Source: Huaxiibacter chinensis (GTDB taxonomy: Bacteria > Pseudomonadota > Gammaproteobacteria > Enterobacterales > Enterobacteriaceae). Taken from it: a stretch of DNA of 64,000 nucleotides. The notes below the pieces were generated by a model. It worked only from the letters and a program-made list of their open reading frames with translations. It did no database searches and was not told the DNA's origin. The DNA lies in the NCBI RefSeq assembly GCF_022171985.1, contig NZ_JAJVHF010000001.1, positions 806,001-870,000 on the forward strand. Direction: 5' to 3'. The translations under genes and the position numbers were made by a program. Below, in pieces: positions 9,328-17,851 of the stretch; the stretch's first letter is position 1, and every line of letters begins with the position of its first letter.

Positions 9328-9738
9328 ATGTCCAGACCTACGATAATCATCAATGAACTCGACGCAGAACGTATCGACAGACTGCTGGAGAAACCTGAAT
9401 TCGCTTCACTGCCGGTTGCCGACGCACTGAACGAGGAACTGGACCGGGCGCAGATGTGTACACCGGAATCCATGCCGAAGGACGTTGTCACTATGAACAG
9501 CCAGGTGACATTCCGCGATCTCAGCACCGGTGAAACGCGTACCCGCACGCTGGTGTATCCGGCGAATATGACCGACAGCAGCACGCAGCTTTCCGTACTC
9601 GCCCCGGTGGGCGCGGCCCTGCTTGGCCTGCGCACGGGTGATACCATCCATTGGGAACTGCCTGGCGGAACGGCGGCACATCTTGAAGTGCTTGAACTGC
9701 TCTACCAGCCAGAAGCCGCGGGCGAATATCTGCGTTAA
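9328..9738 (+). CDS. rnk: Regulator of nucleoside diphosphate kinase Rnk
   Basis: A 136-residue protein, the same length as E. coli Rnk, with an N-terminal coiled-coil hairpin ([13 protein letters not shown] onward) and a C-terminal FKBP-like domain related to GreA/GreB. Rnk is reported to bind RNA polymerase near the secondary channel and to affect nucleoside diphosphate kinase and alginate-type phenotypes. A GGAG site precedes the ATG. It is followed by a small membrane peptide gene and then convergent ybdR. Upstream are a terminator-like hairpin and a CRP-like site. Confidence 0.92.
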   Translation: MSRPTIIINELDAERIDRLLEKPEFASLPVADALNEELDRAQMCTPESMPKDVVTMNSQVTFRDLSTGETRTRTLVYPANMTDSSTQLSVLAPVGAALLGLRTGDTIHWELPGGTAAHLEVLELLYQPEAAGEYLR

Positions 9739-9876
9739 TCCCGTCTGAAAGAGTTATCGCTTTATCGGAGGATGCCGTCGCATCCTCTTTATGCAAATTC
9801 ACCCTTTCCTCCTGGCGCGCGGCGCACTCCCTTCATCCAGGCTTAATCCGTTTCGATGCCTGGGAGAAGGTCATGC

Positions 9877-9966
9877 ATGAATGAGATACTCGGCATCACA
9901 CTGGTCTATTTCATTGTGTTGGCGATTATCGTCATGGCCGTGCTTTACCTGGAGCGTCACTGGTGA
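9877..9966 (+). CDS. Putative 29-residue single-span membrane peptide
   Basis: The peptide begins MNEILGITLVYF and ends YLERHW. One uninterrupted hydrophobic stretch of about 20 residues is followed by a charged C-terminus, the form of a small bitopic membrane protein like KdpF or other enterobacterial mini-proteins. A very good ribosome site (GGGAGAAGG) lies 7-8 bases before the ATG. It sits in the gap between rnk and convergent ybdR and stops 4 bases before the ybdR stop. I do not recognise it as a named gene. No function can be assigned. Confidence 0.6.
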   Translation: MNEILGITLVYFIVLAIIVMAVLYLERHW

Positions 9967-9970
9967 GGGT

Positions 9971-11209
9971 TTAAACTGCATCCCCCGGCATGGGGTTAAC
10001 CAGCCCCGCCTGCGTTTGACCGATCACCTGATCCCGCGCCGCGCCTGGCACCAGAATCACTTTTCGGCACTCTTCTTCCCGTTTTTCAAAAATTTTGTAT
10101 CCCCGGGCGGCCTCTTCAAGCGGCAGGTGGTGTGTGACGATCTCTTCTGGTGTCAGAAGTCCCTGCTCCACCAGCGGCAACAGTTCGCCCAGCCAGGCGT
10201 GAACGTGGGTCTGGCCCATTTTAAAACTGAGCCCTTTATCAAACGCATCGCCAAACAGGAAGCCATGAATAAATCCGGCATAGACGCCCGGCACGCTGAC
10301 AATCCCTCCGCGACGCACGGCGGCGATACACTGGCGTAACGCCTTACCGCTGCTGCCTTCGATTTTGAGATTGCTGAGGATGGTTTCAGTGGTACTGCCT
10401 TTCGCCTCAAATCCGACCGCATCGATCACGGCGTCCACGCCACGGTGGCCGGCGGTCTGTTCGATGATTTTCTCTGCGGCGTCGTTATCATCATCAAAAT
10501 TGATGGGGATTGCGCCGTAGCGTTCAGCGGCAAAGCGCAAACGGTAGTCGTGGTGATCCACCACGAAAATCTGCTCAGCCCCCAGCAGGCGGGCGCAGGC
10601 AATGGTCAATAATCCGACCGGCCCTGCGCCAAATACCGCCACGCTGGACCCTTTGCCGATTTGAGCATTTTTTGCCGCCTGCCAGGCCGTCGGCAGAATA
10701 TCGGACAGGAAGAGCGCTTTGTCATCGGAGAGGAGTTGCGGCACTTTGAACGGGCCCACATTCCCCTTTGGTACGCGCACATACTCGGCCTGCCCCCCGG
10801 GCACCCCACCGTACAGGTGGCTGTAGCCGAACAGCGCAGCCGGCGCCGGGATCTGCTTTTTATTCAGCGCCGCGCCTTGCCCGCTGTTGGTATTTTCGCA
10901 GGCCGCATATTGATTGAGCCGGCAGAAAAAGCAGTCTCCGCAGGCAATCACGAAGGGGATAACCACCCTGTCGCCTTTACTGAGGTTTTTAACCTCGCCG
11001 CCGGTCTCGACCACTTCGCCCATAAATTCGTGACCGAAGATATCGCCATGCTTCACCTGCGGTATTTTGCCGCGATAGAGATGCAAATCTGAGCCGCAAA
11101 TCGCCGTGGCGGTCACGCGCAGGATAATATCGTCAGGTTGTTCAATGACAGGATCAGGAACATTCTCTACACGCACATCGTGTGCGCCATGGTACGTCAG
11201 TGCTTTCAT
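9971..11209 (-). CDS. ybdR: Zinc-dependent alcohol dehydrogenase-like protein YbdR
   Basis: A 412-residue medium-chain dehydrogenase/reductase, the length of E. coli YbdR. It shows the catalytic-zinc [12 protein letters not shown] motif, the structural-zinc cysteine cluster ([15 protein letters not shown]) and a Rossmann GAGPVGLL motif near residue 200. It probably oxidises an alcohol or formaldehyde adduct with NAD(P); the substrate is unknown. It lies between convergent rnk and divergent uspG exactly as in E. coli. Confidence 0.9.
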   Translation of the reverse strand: MKALTYHGAHDVRVENVPDPVIEQPDDIILRVTATAICGSDLHLYRGKIPQVKHGDIFGHEFMGEVVETGGEVKNLSKGDRVVIPFVIACGDCFFCRLNQYAACENTNSGQGAALNKKQIPAPAALFGYSHLYGGVPGGQAEYVRVPKGNVGPFKVPQLLSDDKALFLSDILPTAWQAAKNAQIGKGSSVAVFGAGPVGLLTIACARLLGAEQIFVVDHHDYRLRFAAERYGAIPINFDDDNDAAEKIIEQTAGHRGVDAVIDAVGFEAKGSTTETILSNLKIEGSSGKALRQCIAAVRRGGIVSVPGVYAGFIHGFLFGDAFDKGLSFKMGQTHVHAWLGELLPLVEQGLLTPEEIVTHHLPLEEAARGYKIFEKREEECRKVILVPGAARDQVIGQTQAGLVNPMPGDAV

Positions 11210-11432
11210 GCAACCTCCGTCATCTACATTCAGAAGAATATCTTTCTAAAGGGTAGACATCAGGGACGAAATAGCGGGCTATTGCACGGCTTTGAGATTA
11301 TTCCTGGCGGCACACCGGCGTAAAGTTTGTTCAAAAAATGATTCGATATGAAAAAGTGCCAGACACATACCAAAAACAAATATTATATTGTGTTTGAATG
11401 ACTTCAGCGTTTAATAACAAGGAGAAACGGGT

Positions 11433-11861
11433 ATGTATCAGACTATCATTATGCCGGTTGATGTTTTTGAAATGGAACTGAGCGACAAGGCCATTCGCCA
11501 CGCCGAATTTCTGGCGCAGCAGGACGGAATTATTCATCTTTTACACGTTCTGCCGGGTTCAGCGAGCCTGAGTCTGCACCGTTTTGCTGCCGATGTTCGC
11601 CGCTTCGAAGAACATCTGCAACGCGAAGCCGAGACGCGCCTGCAGACCATGGTAGGACACTTCAGCCTCGATCCCGCACGGATTAAAACCCATGTCCGCT
11701 TTGGCAACGTACGTGATGCGGTCAATGAACTGGCGAAGGAACTCAGCGCTGACGTGGTGGTGATCGGCTCGCGTAACCCGTCCATCAGCACCCATCTGTT
11801 AGGCTCCAATGCTTCCAGCGTCATTCGCCATACCCACATTCCGGTAATGGTCGTCAGATAA
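11433..11861 (+). CDS. uspG: Universal stress protein UspG
   Basis: A 142-residue universal stress protein (UspF/UspG type, ATP-binding). The nucleotide-binding signature G-x2-G-x9-G-S is represented by the C-terminal block starting VIGSRNPS and continuing [13 protein letters not shown]. coli UspG is induced by starvation and heat and interacts with GroEL. An AAGGAGAAACGG ribosome site precedes the ATG. The gene lies between ybdR and ahpF as in E. coli. Confidence 0.92.
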   Translation: MYQTIIMPVDVFEMELSDKAIRHAEFLAQQDGIIHLLHVLPGSASLSLHRFAADVRRFEEHLQREAETRLQTMVGHFSLDPARIKTHVRFGNVRDAVNELAKELSADVVVIGSRNPSISTHLLGSNASSVIRHTHIPVMVVR

Positions 11862-11919
11862 TTACGCCTGTCGGATGTGTGCCGCGACGCGACGCAACAT
11901 GTGCTTTTCGACAACGAGT

Positions 11920-11945
11920 GAGGCCACCTTTCGGTGGCCTCTTAT
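11920..11945. terminator. Hairpin terminator between uspG and ahpF
   Basis: A perfect 9-bp stem (GAGGCCACC at 11920-11928, GGTGGCCTC at 11933-11941) with a TTTC loop lies between the convergent uspG and ahpF stops. The trailing T tract is short (TTAT), so it may act more as an RNA 3'-end stabiliser than a strong terminator. Confidence 0.55.
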
Positions 11946-11973
11946 CGTGCAGGTGGAGCCTTACTTTCTTTTG

Positions 11974-13539
11974 TTATGCGGTTTTCGTGCGAATCAGGTA
12001 GTCGAAGGAACTCAGTGAGGCTTTCGCCCCTTCACCTGTTGCAATGATAATCTGCTTGTACGGCACCGTGGTGCAGTCTCCCGCCGCAAACACACCCTTC
12101 ACGCTGGTTTCACACTTCGCGTCGATGATGATTTCACCCATACGGTTACGCTCAATGGCGCCTTCCAGCCAGGTGGTATTTGGCAGCAGACCAATCTGCA
12201 CAAAGATACCCGACAGCGCGACGCTGTGGACATCCCCGCTCACGCGGTCACGGTATTCCAGGCCGGTCACTTTTGTGCCGTCGCCTTTCACTTCCGTGGT
12301 TTGCGCATTCAAAATGATATCGACGTTATTCAGGCTACGCACTTTATCCTGCAGAACCTGGTCGGCTTTCATGTCCGGGGCAAATTCCAGCAGAGTGACG
12401 TGCTCAACAATCCCAGCCAGGTCGATTGCCGCTTCGACGCCGGAGTTACCGCCGCCAATCACCGCCACGCGTTTACCTTTAAACAGCGGACCGTCGCAGT
12501 GCGGGCAGTAGGTTACGCCTTTCGTCCGATACTGATCTTCACCAGGCACGTTCATATTGCGCCACTTCGCGCCGGTCGCCACGATCACGCTACGCGCTTT
12601 CAGCACCGCACCCGAGGCGGTTTCAATCTGATGCAGGCCGCCTTCGGTTGCCGCCGGAATCAGTTTGCTGGCGCTTTGGCTGTCAATCACGTCGACCTGA
12701 TAATCATCCACGTGGGCTTTCAATGCCCCCGCCAGTTTCTGACCTTCTGTTTTCGGGACGGAAATGTAGTTCTCGATATCGACGGTATCCAGCACCTGGC
12801 CGCCGAAACGTTCACCCATCAGACCGGTACGAATGCCTTTACGGGCGGAGTAAATCGCTGCCGCCGCCCCTGCCGGGCCGGAACCCACAATCAGCACGTC
12901 ATACGCATCGCGTTTGTTGAGTTCTTCCGCTGCGCGTTTTTCAGCACCGGTATCCACTTTAGCCACGATTTCAGTCAGCGTCATACGCCCCTGGCCGAAC
13001 GCTTGTCCGTTCAGGTAGACCGCCGGAACGCCCATCACATTACGTTCAGTGATTTCGTTCTGGAAAACACCGCCGTCAATTGCAGTATGCTTGATACGCG
13101 GGTTCAGCACCGACATCAGGTTCAGCGCCTGCACCACGTCCGGGCAGTTGTGGCAGGAGAGCGAATAATAGGTTTCAAATTCAAAATCACCGTCGATATC
13201 GCGGATCTGCTCAAGCAGAGCCTGCGCCTCTTTTGACGGATGTCCACCGGTCCACAGCAGAGCCAGTACCAGTGACGTAAATTCGTGCCCCAGCGGAGAA
13301 CCGGCAAAGCGTGGCCCCTGATCGGAACCCGGATTGGCGATCAGGAAAGAGGGCTTACGTACCGCCAGGCTGTTATCTTCTTTAAAGGTCACTTTCGGTG
13401 ACAGGTCAGCGATCTCCGCCAGCAAATCCCGGATCTCTGCCGATTTCGCGCTGTCATCCAGCGTGGCAATTAACTCTACCGGTTTGGTCAATTTCTCAAG
13501 GTAGGCTTTGAGCTGGGTTTTCATATTAGTGTCGAGCAT
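11974..13539 (-). CDS. ahpF: Alkyl hydroperoxide reductase subunit F
   Basis: A 521-residue flavoprotein that uses NADH to re-reduce the peroxiredoxin AhpC. The N-terminal tandem thioredoxin-fold domain carries the Cys129-His-Asn-Cys132 redox pair. A thioredoxin-reductase-like module follows ([13 protein letters not shown] near residue 217; CPHC redox centre near 345; [10 protein letters not shown] for NADH). The start [10 protein letters not shown] at 13539 is the E. coli start and has an AGGGAAG ribosome site; upstream in-frame extension is not needed. It lies downstream of ahpC on the same strand, forming the OxyR-type peroxide-defence operon. Confidence 0.95.
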   Translation of the reverse strand: MLDTNMKTQLKAYLEKLTKPVELIATLDDSAKSAEIRDLLAEIADLSPKVTFKEDNSLAVRKPSFLIANPGSDQGPRFAGSPLGHEFTSLVLALLWTGGHPSKEAQALLEQIRDIDGDFEFETYYSLSCHNCPDVVQALNLMSVLNPRIKHTAIDGGVFQNEITERNVMGVPAVYLNGQAFGQGRMTLTEIVAKVDTGAEKRAAEELNKRDAYDVLIVGSGPAGAAAAIYSARKGIRTGLMGERFGGQVLDTVDIENYISVPKTEGQKLAGALKAHVDDYQVDVIDSQSASKLIPAATEGGLHQIETASGAVLKARSVIVATGAKWRNMNVPGEDQYRTKGVTYCPHCDGPLFKGKRVAVIGGGNSGVEAAIDLAGIVEHVTLLEFAPDMKADQVLQDKVRSLNNVDIILNAQTTEVKGDGTKVTGLEYRDRVSGDVHSVALSGIFVQIGLLPNTTWLEGAIERNRMGEIIIDAKCETSVKGVFAAGDCTTVPYKQIIIATGEGAKASLSSFDYLIRTKTA

Positions 13540-13725
13540 TGTTCTTCCCTCTCTAAAAACGTCATCATGCAAGCTGCCTTAAACGGGCTGCCTGAATGCA
13601 ACTTGCATCATGGTGCTGGAATGAAATGGGCGCGGGTGCGCCCATGACTGAAACAATTTCCACAGTATTTCGCGTCAGAGCAAGGCGGCTCGCCTGAGCC
13701 GCTATGGCGCGAATAGGACGGAAAT

Positions 13726-14289
13726 TTAGATTTTGCCGACCAGGTCCAGAGATGGAGCCAGCGTCGCTTCACCTTCTTTCCATTTCGCCGGGCAGACTTC
13801 GCCTGGGTGAGAAGCAACATACTGAGCTGCTTTGATTTTACGCAGCAGGTCAGACGCATCGCGGCCAATGCCTTCAGCGGTCACTTCGATCGCCTGAATG
13901 ATGCCCTGAGGGTCAACAACGAAGGTTGCACGGTCTGCCAGACCTTCGTCTTCACGCATGTTGTCGAAGTTACGGGTCAGCGCGCCAGTTGGGTCGCCAA
14001 TCATCGCGTATTTGATTTTCGCGATGGTTTCAGAGCTGCCGTGCCATGCTTTATGGGTGAAGTGGGTATCAGTAGACACAGAGTAAACGTCTACGCCCAG
14101 CTTCTGCAGTTCGTCGTAATGATCTGCCACGTCGCCCAGCTCGGTCGGGCAAACGAAGGTGAAGTCAGCCGGATAGAAGAAGAACACGCTCCAGCGGCCT
14201 TCGGTATCTTTCTCGGTCACTTCGATGAATTCGCCGTTTTTGAACGCCTGGTTTTTAAAAGGTTTAATTTTGGTGTTAATCAAAGACAT
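13726..14289 (-). CDS. ahpC: Alkyl hydroperoxide reductase subunit C (peroxiredoxin)
   Basis: A 187-residue typical 2-Cys peroxiredoxin that detoxifies hydrogen peroxide, organic peroxides and peroxynitrite. The peroxidatic cysteine is Cys47 in [11 protein letters not shown] and the resolving cysteine is Cys166 in [10 protein letters not shown]. The start at 14289 ([11 protein letters not shown]) is the family start, with AGGAAGTACAG upstream. ahpF follows after 186 bases. In E. coli the divergent neighbour is dsbG; here that gene is missing and 650 bases separate ahpC from ybdO. Confidence 0.96.
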   Translation of the reverse strand: MSLINTKIKPFKNQAFKNGEFIEVTEKDTEGRWSVFFFYPADFTFVCPTELGDVADHYDELQKLGVDVYSVSTDTHFTHKAWHGSSETIAKIKYAMIGDPTGALTRNFDNMREDEGLADRATFVVDPQGIIQAIEVTAEGIGRDASDLLRKIKAAQYVASHPGEVCPAKWKEGEATLAPSLDLVGKI

Positions 14290-14427
14290 CTGTACTTCCT
14301 CCGTGTTTTCGTTGAGAGCTAAAGTAACCAACTTTCATTATCGGGGCTAATGCGTTCGCTGTATCAAATCAATCAGTCAAACCTTACAACCCCACTTCAG
14401 GATCGGATAAACGGATAGCCTGAACGT

Positions 14428-14550
14428 AAAAAGGCCGCCTCATTGGGCGGCCCTGTTACCTGAACGTCCCAAAGGTCGATTCAGCGCCAGCTTTCGCTGG
14501 CTCGCGTTGCGCTCTAAATACCTCATCGAGGTCGTCATAGCGCAACGATT
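14428..14550 (-). ncRNA. Candidate structured small RNA or ahpC leader ending in an intrinsic terminator
   Basis: Read on the minus strand the region forms three hairpins in series. A 9-bp outer stem (arms 14539-14547 and 14505-14513) encloses a CCTC/GAGG hairpin. Next is GCCAGC/GCTGGC with a GAAA loop near 14485-14500. Last is a 7-bp G+C stem (14446-14452 with 14433-14439) followed by TTTTT, the form of an intrinsic terminator. No protein gene ends here, so the terminator belongs to a short transcript starting upstream (around 14560-14750) or to a leader ahead of ahpC. The rest of 14290-14941 shows no convincing reading frame. Confidence 0.4.
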
Positions 14551-14941
14551 ACACCATCCGGCGGTTTCAAGGGCAATGTGCCGGGGCGGTGTTCTTGCCT
14601 ATGGCTTTGATAGGTTTTACCAAACCTCTTTTGAACCCGGTTTATCGAAGGCGCTGATGGGAAATATTTATATAATGAATGAATTCATCCATGACACCCC
14701 GTTTAAAGTCAGGATAGCGTTCAATTAAAAGATCACACCTGAACGTAAGTTAATACTTGCCCTCAAATTAAAATGAATAAAAATAACTAAACTTCGACGT
14801 AAGATGTATTTCATTAATCTGCAAGCATGATATATTTAGTAAAGTTTCAAAATACTTTAAGTCGGTTAACCTAAAAGGAATGTAAATGGTTAACTATCTT
14901 CTATAGTTATGATGTATGTAACCTCACGTTCAGGATGAAAC

Positions 14942-15841
14942 ATGGCTAATCTCTATGATTTAAAAAAATTCGACCTCAATCTATTAGTCATCTTTGAGTG
15001 TATTTACCAGCACCTTAGCATCAGCAAGGCAGCAGAAACGCTCTATATCACCCCTTCTGCAGTCAGCCAGTCCTTGCAGCGCTTGCGTGCACAACTTAAC
15101 GACCCGTTGTTTATCCGTTCCGGTAAAGGGATCACCGCCACGACGGTAGGCATCAATTTGCACCATCATCTTGAAAAAAACCTCAACGAATTAGAGCAGA
15201 CCATTAACATTCTTCATGGGTCCGATCTGAAGAAGAACTTTGTGATTTATTGCCCACAGATGGCTTCTCGCGGGCGTATGCTGTCGCTCATCAATTTACT
15301 GATCGCCGATGAACATTACGAAGTCGAACAACGAGATATCCTGCTTTCGCCTGAATCAGCAGAGGATCTCCTGGCATATCGTAAAGCCGATATAGTGCTC
15401 ACCTTCGCGCCCGTTAATAACCGGTCTATCATTTGCACTCATTTCATTACCGTCCCCACGGTGATGGTCAGCAGCGCCAACCATCCCCGCCTGAAAGAGA
15501 GCGCCACAACCGACGCGTTATTGCAGGAAAGATTTACCTTTTACCAGAGCAACCAGACGGGGGTAAAAGAGTTTCAGGTGCAGGTGAACGATGCCTTCCC
15601 CGAACGAAATATTGTTTTTCGCAGCGATTCTTTGATCTCACTGGTGACCATGATCTCTGCCTCTGACCTGGTGGGTTACATCCCCGAGACGGTATTTGAC
15701 ACCTATCGGTCTTCGCTCAATTTAAAACGTATTGAAGCCCCCTTTGCGCTCCCCTCCGTTGACCTTTATATGCTCTTTAACCGCTCCGCGTTAAACAGTT
15801 CGGTTTTCGCTCAATTTATTGAACGAATTCAGAAAAATTAA
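14942..15841 (+). CDS. ybdO: LysR-family transcriptional regulator YbdO
   Basis: A 299-residue LysR-type regulator. The N-terminal winged helix has the recognition region SISKAAETLYITPSAVSQSLQRL at residues about 22-44, followed by a LysR substrate-binding domain. Context identifies it: ybdO lies next to ybdN and ybdM as in E. coli, where YbdO (CitR) has been linked to control of citrate and acid-stress genes. An AT-rich stretch (14740-14940) upstream fits H-NS-type control, but that is inference. Confidence 0.85.
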   Translation: MANLYDLKKFDLNLLVIFECIYQHLSISKAAETLYITPSAVSQSLQRLRAQLNDPLFIRSGKGITATTVGINLHHHLEKNLNELEQTINILHGSDLKKNFVIYCPQMASRGRMLSLINLLIADEHYEVEQRDILLSPESAEDLLAYRKADIVLTFAPVNNRSIICTHFITVPTVMVSSANHPRLKESATTDALLQERFTFYQSNQTGVKEFQVQVNDAFPERNIVFRSDSLISLVTMISASDLVGYIPETVFDTYRSSLNLKRIEAPFALPSVDLYMLFNRSALNSSVFAQFIERIQKN

Positions 15842-15853
15842 CAATAATTCTTC

Positions 15854-15872
15854 AGCGGCTGAAAAAGCCGCT
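15854..15872 (+). terminator. Hairpin after ybdO
   Basis: A 7-bp stem (AGCGGCT at 15854-15860, AGCCGCT at 15866-15872) with a GAAAA loop starts 12 bases after the ybdO stop. It lacks a following T run, so it may be a weak terminator or a stabilising 3' hairpin. Confidence 0.4.
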
Positions 15873-15897
15873 TGAGAAACTCGCGCATACGTAGCAC

Positions 15898-15946
15898 ATT
15901 ATTATTGTTATTCTTTTCACGGCAGTGAATAAATAACAATAATAAT
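15898..15946. repeat. Long AT-rich inverted repeat upstream of ybdN
   Basis: A perfect 15-bp inverted repeat, ATTATTATTGTTATT (15898-15912) and its complement (15932-15946), flanks a nested TTCAC/GTGAA hairpin (15916-15920 with 15925-15929, loop GGCA). The whole 49 bases can fold as one almost continuous hairpin. It lies 57 bases after ybdO and 70 bases before the ybdN start. It could be a regulator operator or an RNA element in the ybdN leader. Confidence 0.7.
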
Positions 15947-16016
15947 GGTGAATATTACTCTCCTGTTTCCATTGACGAGACATATCCGTTATCCCTTTCA
16001 CAGGAAGTGATTGATC

Positions 16017-17240
16017 GTGTCAATATATAAAATACCTCTTAACCATAATGTCCTTGAAGCGACAAAAGACCGTATTACCTGGGCGCTTGATACTCTTTCC
16101 CGGGTGTGTGTCTCCTTTTCTGGCGGAAAAGATTCCACCGTGATGCTTCATCTGGCGGCTCAGCAAGCTCGTCTTATGAACAAGAAAATCCATGTGCTGT
16201 TCATTGACTGGGAGGCTCAGTTCTCCTGCACCATTCAGCATGTGGAAAAAATGCGGCATTTGTACGCGGATGTCATCGCTGAGTTCTGGTGGGTGGCCTT
16301 ACCGCTGACCACCCAGAACGCCCTTTCCCAGTTTCAGCCCGAATGGCAGTGCTGGGAACCCGGCGCCCGTTGGGTGCGACAGCCGCCTGAAGACGCCATC
16401 ACTCAACCCGATTATTTCCCGTTTTACCAGGCAGGGATGACCTTTGAATCTTTTGTCCGCTGCTTTGCCGAGTGGTTTTCGCAAAGTCGCCCTGCGGCCG
16501 TGCTGATAGGGATCCGTGCCGATGAATCCTACAACCGCTTTTTAGCGATAGCGTCCGCCCGCAAGCAGCGTTTTTCTGATGACAAACCCTGGACCACCAT
16601 CGCTCCGGGAGGCCATGCCTGGTACGTTTATCCCGTTTACGACTGGAAAACAGCCGATATCTGGACCTGGTTTGCAAAATCACACTGCTGCTACAACCCG
16701 CTTTATGACCTGATGTACCAGGCCGGGGTACCGCCACGCTATATGCGCATCTGTGAACCCTTTGGGCCGGAACAGCGTCAGGGTCTGTGGCTCTACCACG
16801 TGCTTGAGCCTGAACGCTGGGCGGCGATGTGCGAGCGCGTCAGCGGGGTTCGAAGCGGGGGGATTTACGCCGGGCACGATAACCCTTTTTATGGGCATCG
16901 CAAACTTCTCAAACCGGATCATCTTAGCTGGCGTGAATACGCCCTGCTGCTGCTGGATAGCATGCCGCAGGCCACGTCCGAGCATTACCGCAATAAAATC
17001 GCTGTCTATTTACACTGGTATCAAAAAAAGGGCATAGCGGAGATCCCGGACACCCAGGAAGGTGATATCGGTTCAAAAGATATTCCGTCCTGGCGGCGCA
17101 TATGCAAGGTTTTACTTAACAATGATTACTGGTGTCGGGCGCTGTCGTTTAGCCCGAACAAACCCAAACATTATCAGCGCTACAGTGAACGAATTAAATC
17201 CAGACGCAAGGAGTGGGGGATTTTATGCAACAACGAATAA
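16017..17240 (+). CDS. ybdN: PAPS-reductase-like (DUF3440) protein YbdN, IbrA-like
   Basis: A 407-residue protein with an N-terminal PAPS reductase/PP-loop ATPase domain (CVSFSGGKDSTVMLHLA, the PP-loop, near residues 32-48) and a C-terminal DUF3440 region. It closely resembles E. coli YbdN and the plasmid- and prophage-borne IbrA proteins. The GTG at 16017 gives the E. coli-like start (MSIYKIPL); a TTG at 16011 is the alternative, and AGGAAGTG lies upstream of both. It overlaps ybdM by 16 bases. The pair is conserved together, but the biochemical reaction is unknown. The PP-loop suggests adenylation or sulfur chemistry. Confidence 0.85.
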   Translation: MSIYKIPLNHNVLEATKDRITWALDTLSRVCVSFSGGKDSTVMLHLAAQQARLMNKKIHVLFIDWEAQFSCTIQHVEKMRHLYADVIAEFWWVALPLTTQNALSQFQPEWQCWEPGARWVRQPPEDAITQPDYFPFYQAGMTFESFVRCFAEWFSQSRPAAVLIGIRADESYNRFLAIASARKQRFSDDKPWTTIAPGGHAWYVYPVYDWKTADIWTWFAKSHCCYNPLYDLMYQAGVPPRYMRICEPFGPEQRQGLWLYHVLEPERWAAMCERVSGVRSGGIYAGHDNPFYGHRKLLKPDHLSWREYALLLLDSMPQATSEHYRNKIAVYLHWYQKKGIAEIPDTQEGDIGSKDIPSWRRICKVLLNNDYWCRALSFSPNKPKHYQRYSERIKSRRKEWGILCNNE

Positions 17241-17851
17241 TTCACGAGATGGCAGACTATCTTCAGTCGCTCCCGGAGACAGAACGTATTGAGGCTATCA
17301 ATGCTTTTCGTCAGGCAATCCACGCATTAAGCCCCTTTCGGGAACAGCCTGTCGACTGCGTACTCTGGATTAAACAGGATGAGATTGTCGCCAACGATTA
17401 CAACCCCAACAGCGTCGCTCCGCCGGAAAAAAGGCTCCTTGGCAAATCCCTGGAACTGGATGGCTTCACGCAGCCTATCGTCGTGACGGAAGGCGAACCG
17501 CAGCACTTTGAGATCGTGGATGGTTTTCACCGCCACGAAATCGGCAAAAACCGCGCGTCACTCAAACGCCAGCTCAAAGGCTACCTTCCCGTCACCTGCC
17601 TGCGTAAAGAGCGGCGGGAAAAGTTTGACCGCATGGCCGCCACCATTCGCCACAACCGCGCCCGGGGTCGCCACCAAATCAATGCAATGGCCGAGATTGT
17701 CCGCGAATTAACCTTACTTAACTGGAATGATGAAAAAATCGGTAAGGAGCTGGGCATGGACAGCGATGAAGTCCTGCGCCTGAAACAGATCAACGGCCTG
17801 CTCGAACTCTTTGCAGACCGTCGTTACTCTGAAGCCTGGACGGTAAAATAG
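17225..17851 (+). CDS. ybdM: ParB/sulfiredoxin-like protein YbdM, IbrB-like
   Basis: A 208-residue protein with a ParB/Srx-like N-terminal domain (IVANDYNPN, IVDGFHRHEIG) and a C-terminal helix-turn-helix-like region (MAEIVRELTLLNWNDEKIGKELGM). It is related to IbrB, the partner of IbrA. The ATG at 17225, preceded by AAGGAGTGGGG, is preferred over an in-frame GTG at 17213. It overlaps the 3' end of ybdN, so the two are translationally linked. Its stop directly abuts the stop of convergent ybdL with no bases between. ParB/Srx-fold proteins bind or cleave nucleotides or DNA; the exact activity here is not known. Confidence 0.85.
   Translation: MQQRIIHEMADYLQSLPETERIEAINAFRQAIHALSPFREQPVDCVLWIKQDEIVANDYNPNSVAPPEKRLLGKSLELDGFTQPIVVTEGEPQHFEIVDGFHRHEIGKNRASLKRQLKGYLPVTCLRKERREKFDRMAATIRHNRARGRHQINAMAEIVRELTLLNWNDEKIGKELGMDSDEVLRLKQINGLLELFADRRYSEAWTVK

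Noticed and set aside
12226-13236. Open frame of 336 codons antisense to ahpF
   Set aside because: It lies wholly within ahpF, whose protein is a full-length match to the known enzyme. The antisense frame is a by-product of G+C-rich codon use and has no recognisable motif.
14507-14728. Open frame of 73 codons between ahpC and ybdO
   Set aside because: It has no ribosome site or recognisable motif and overlaps the structured-RNA candidate; composition does not look coding.
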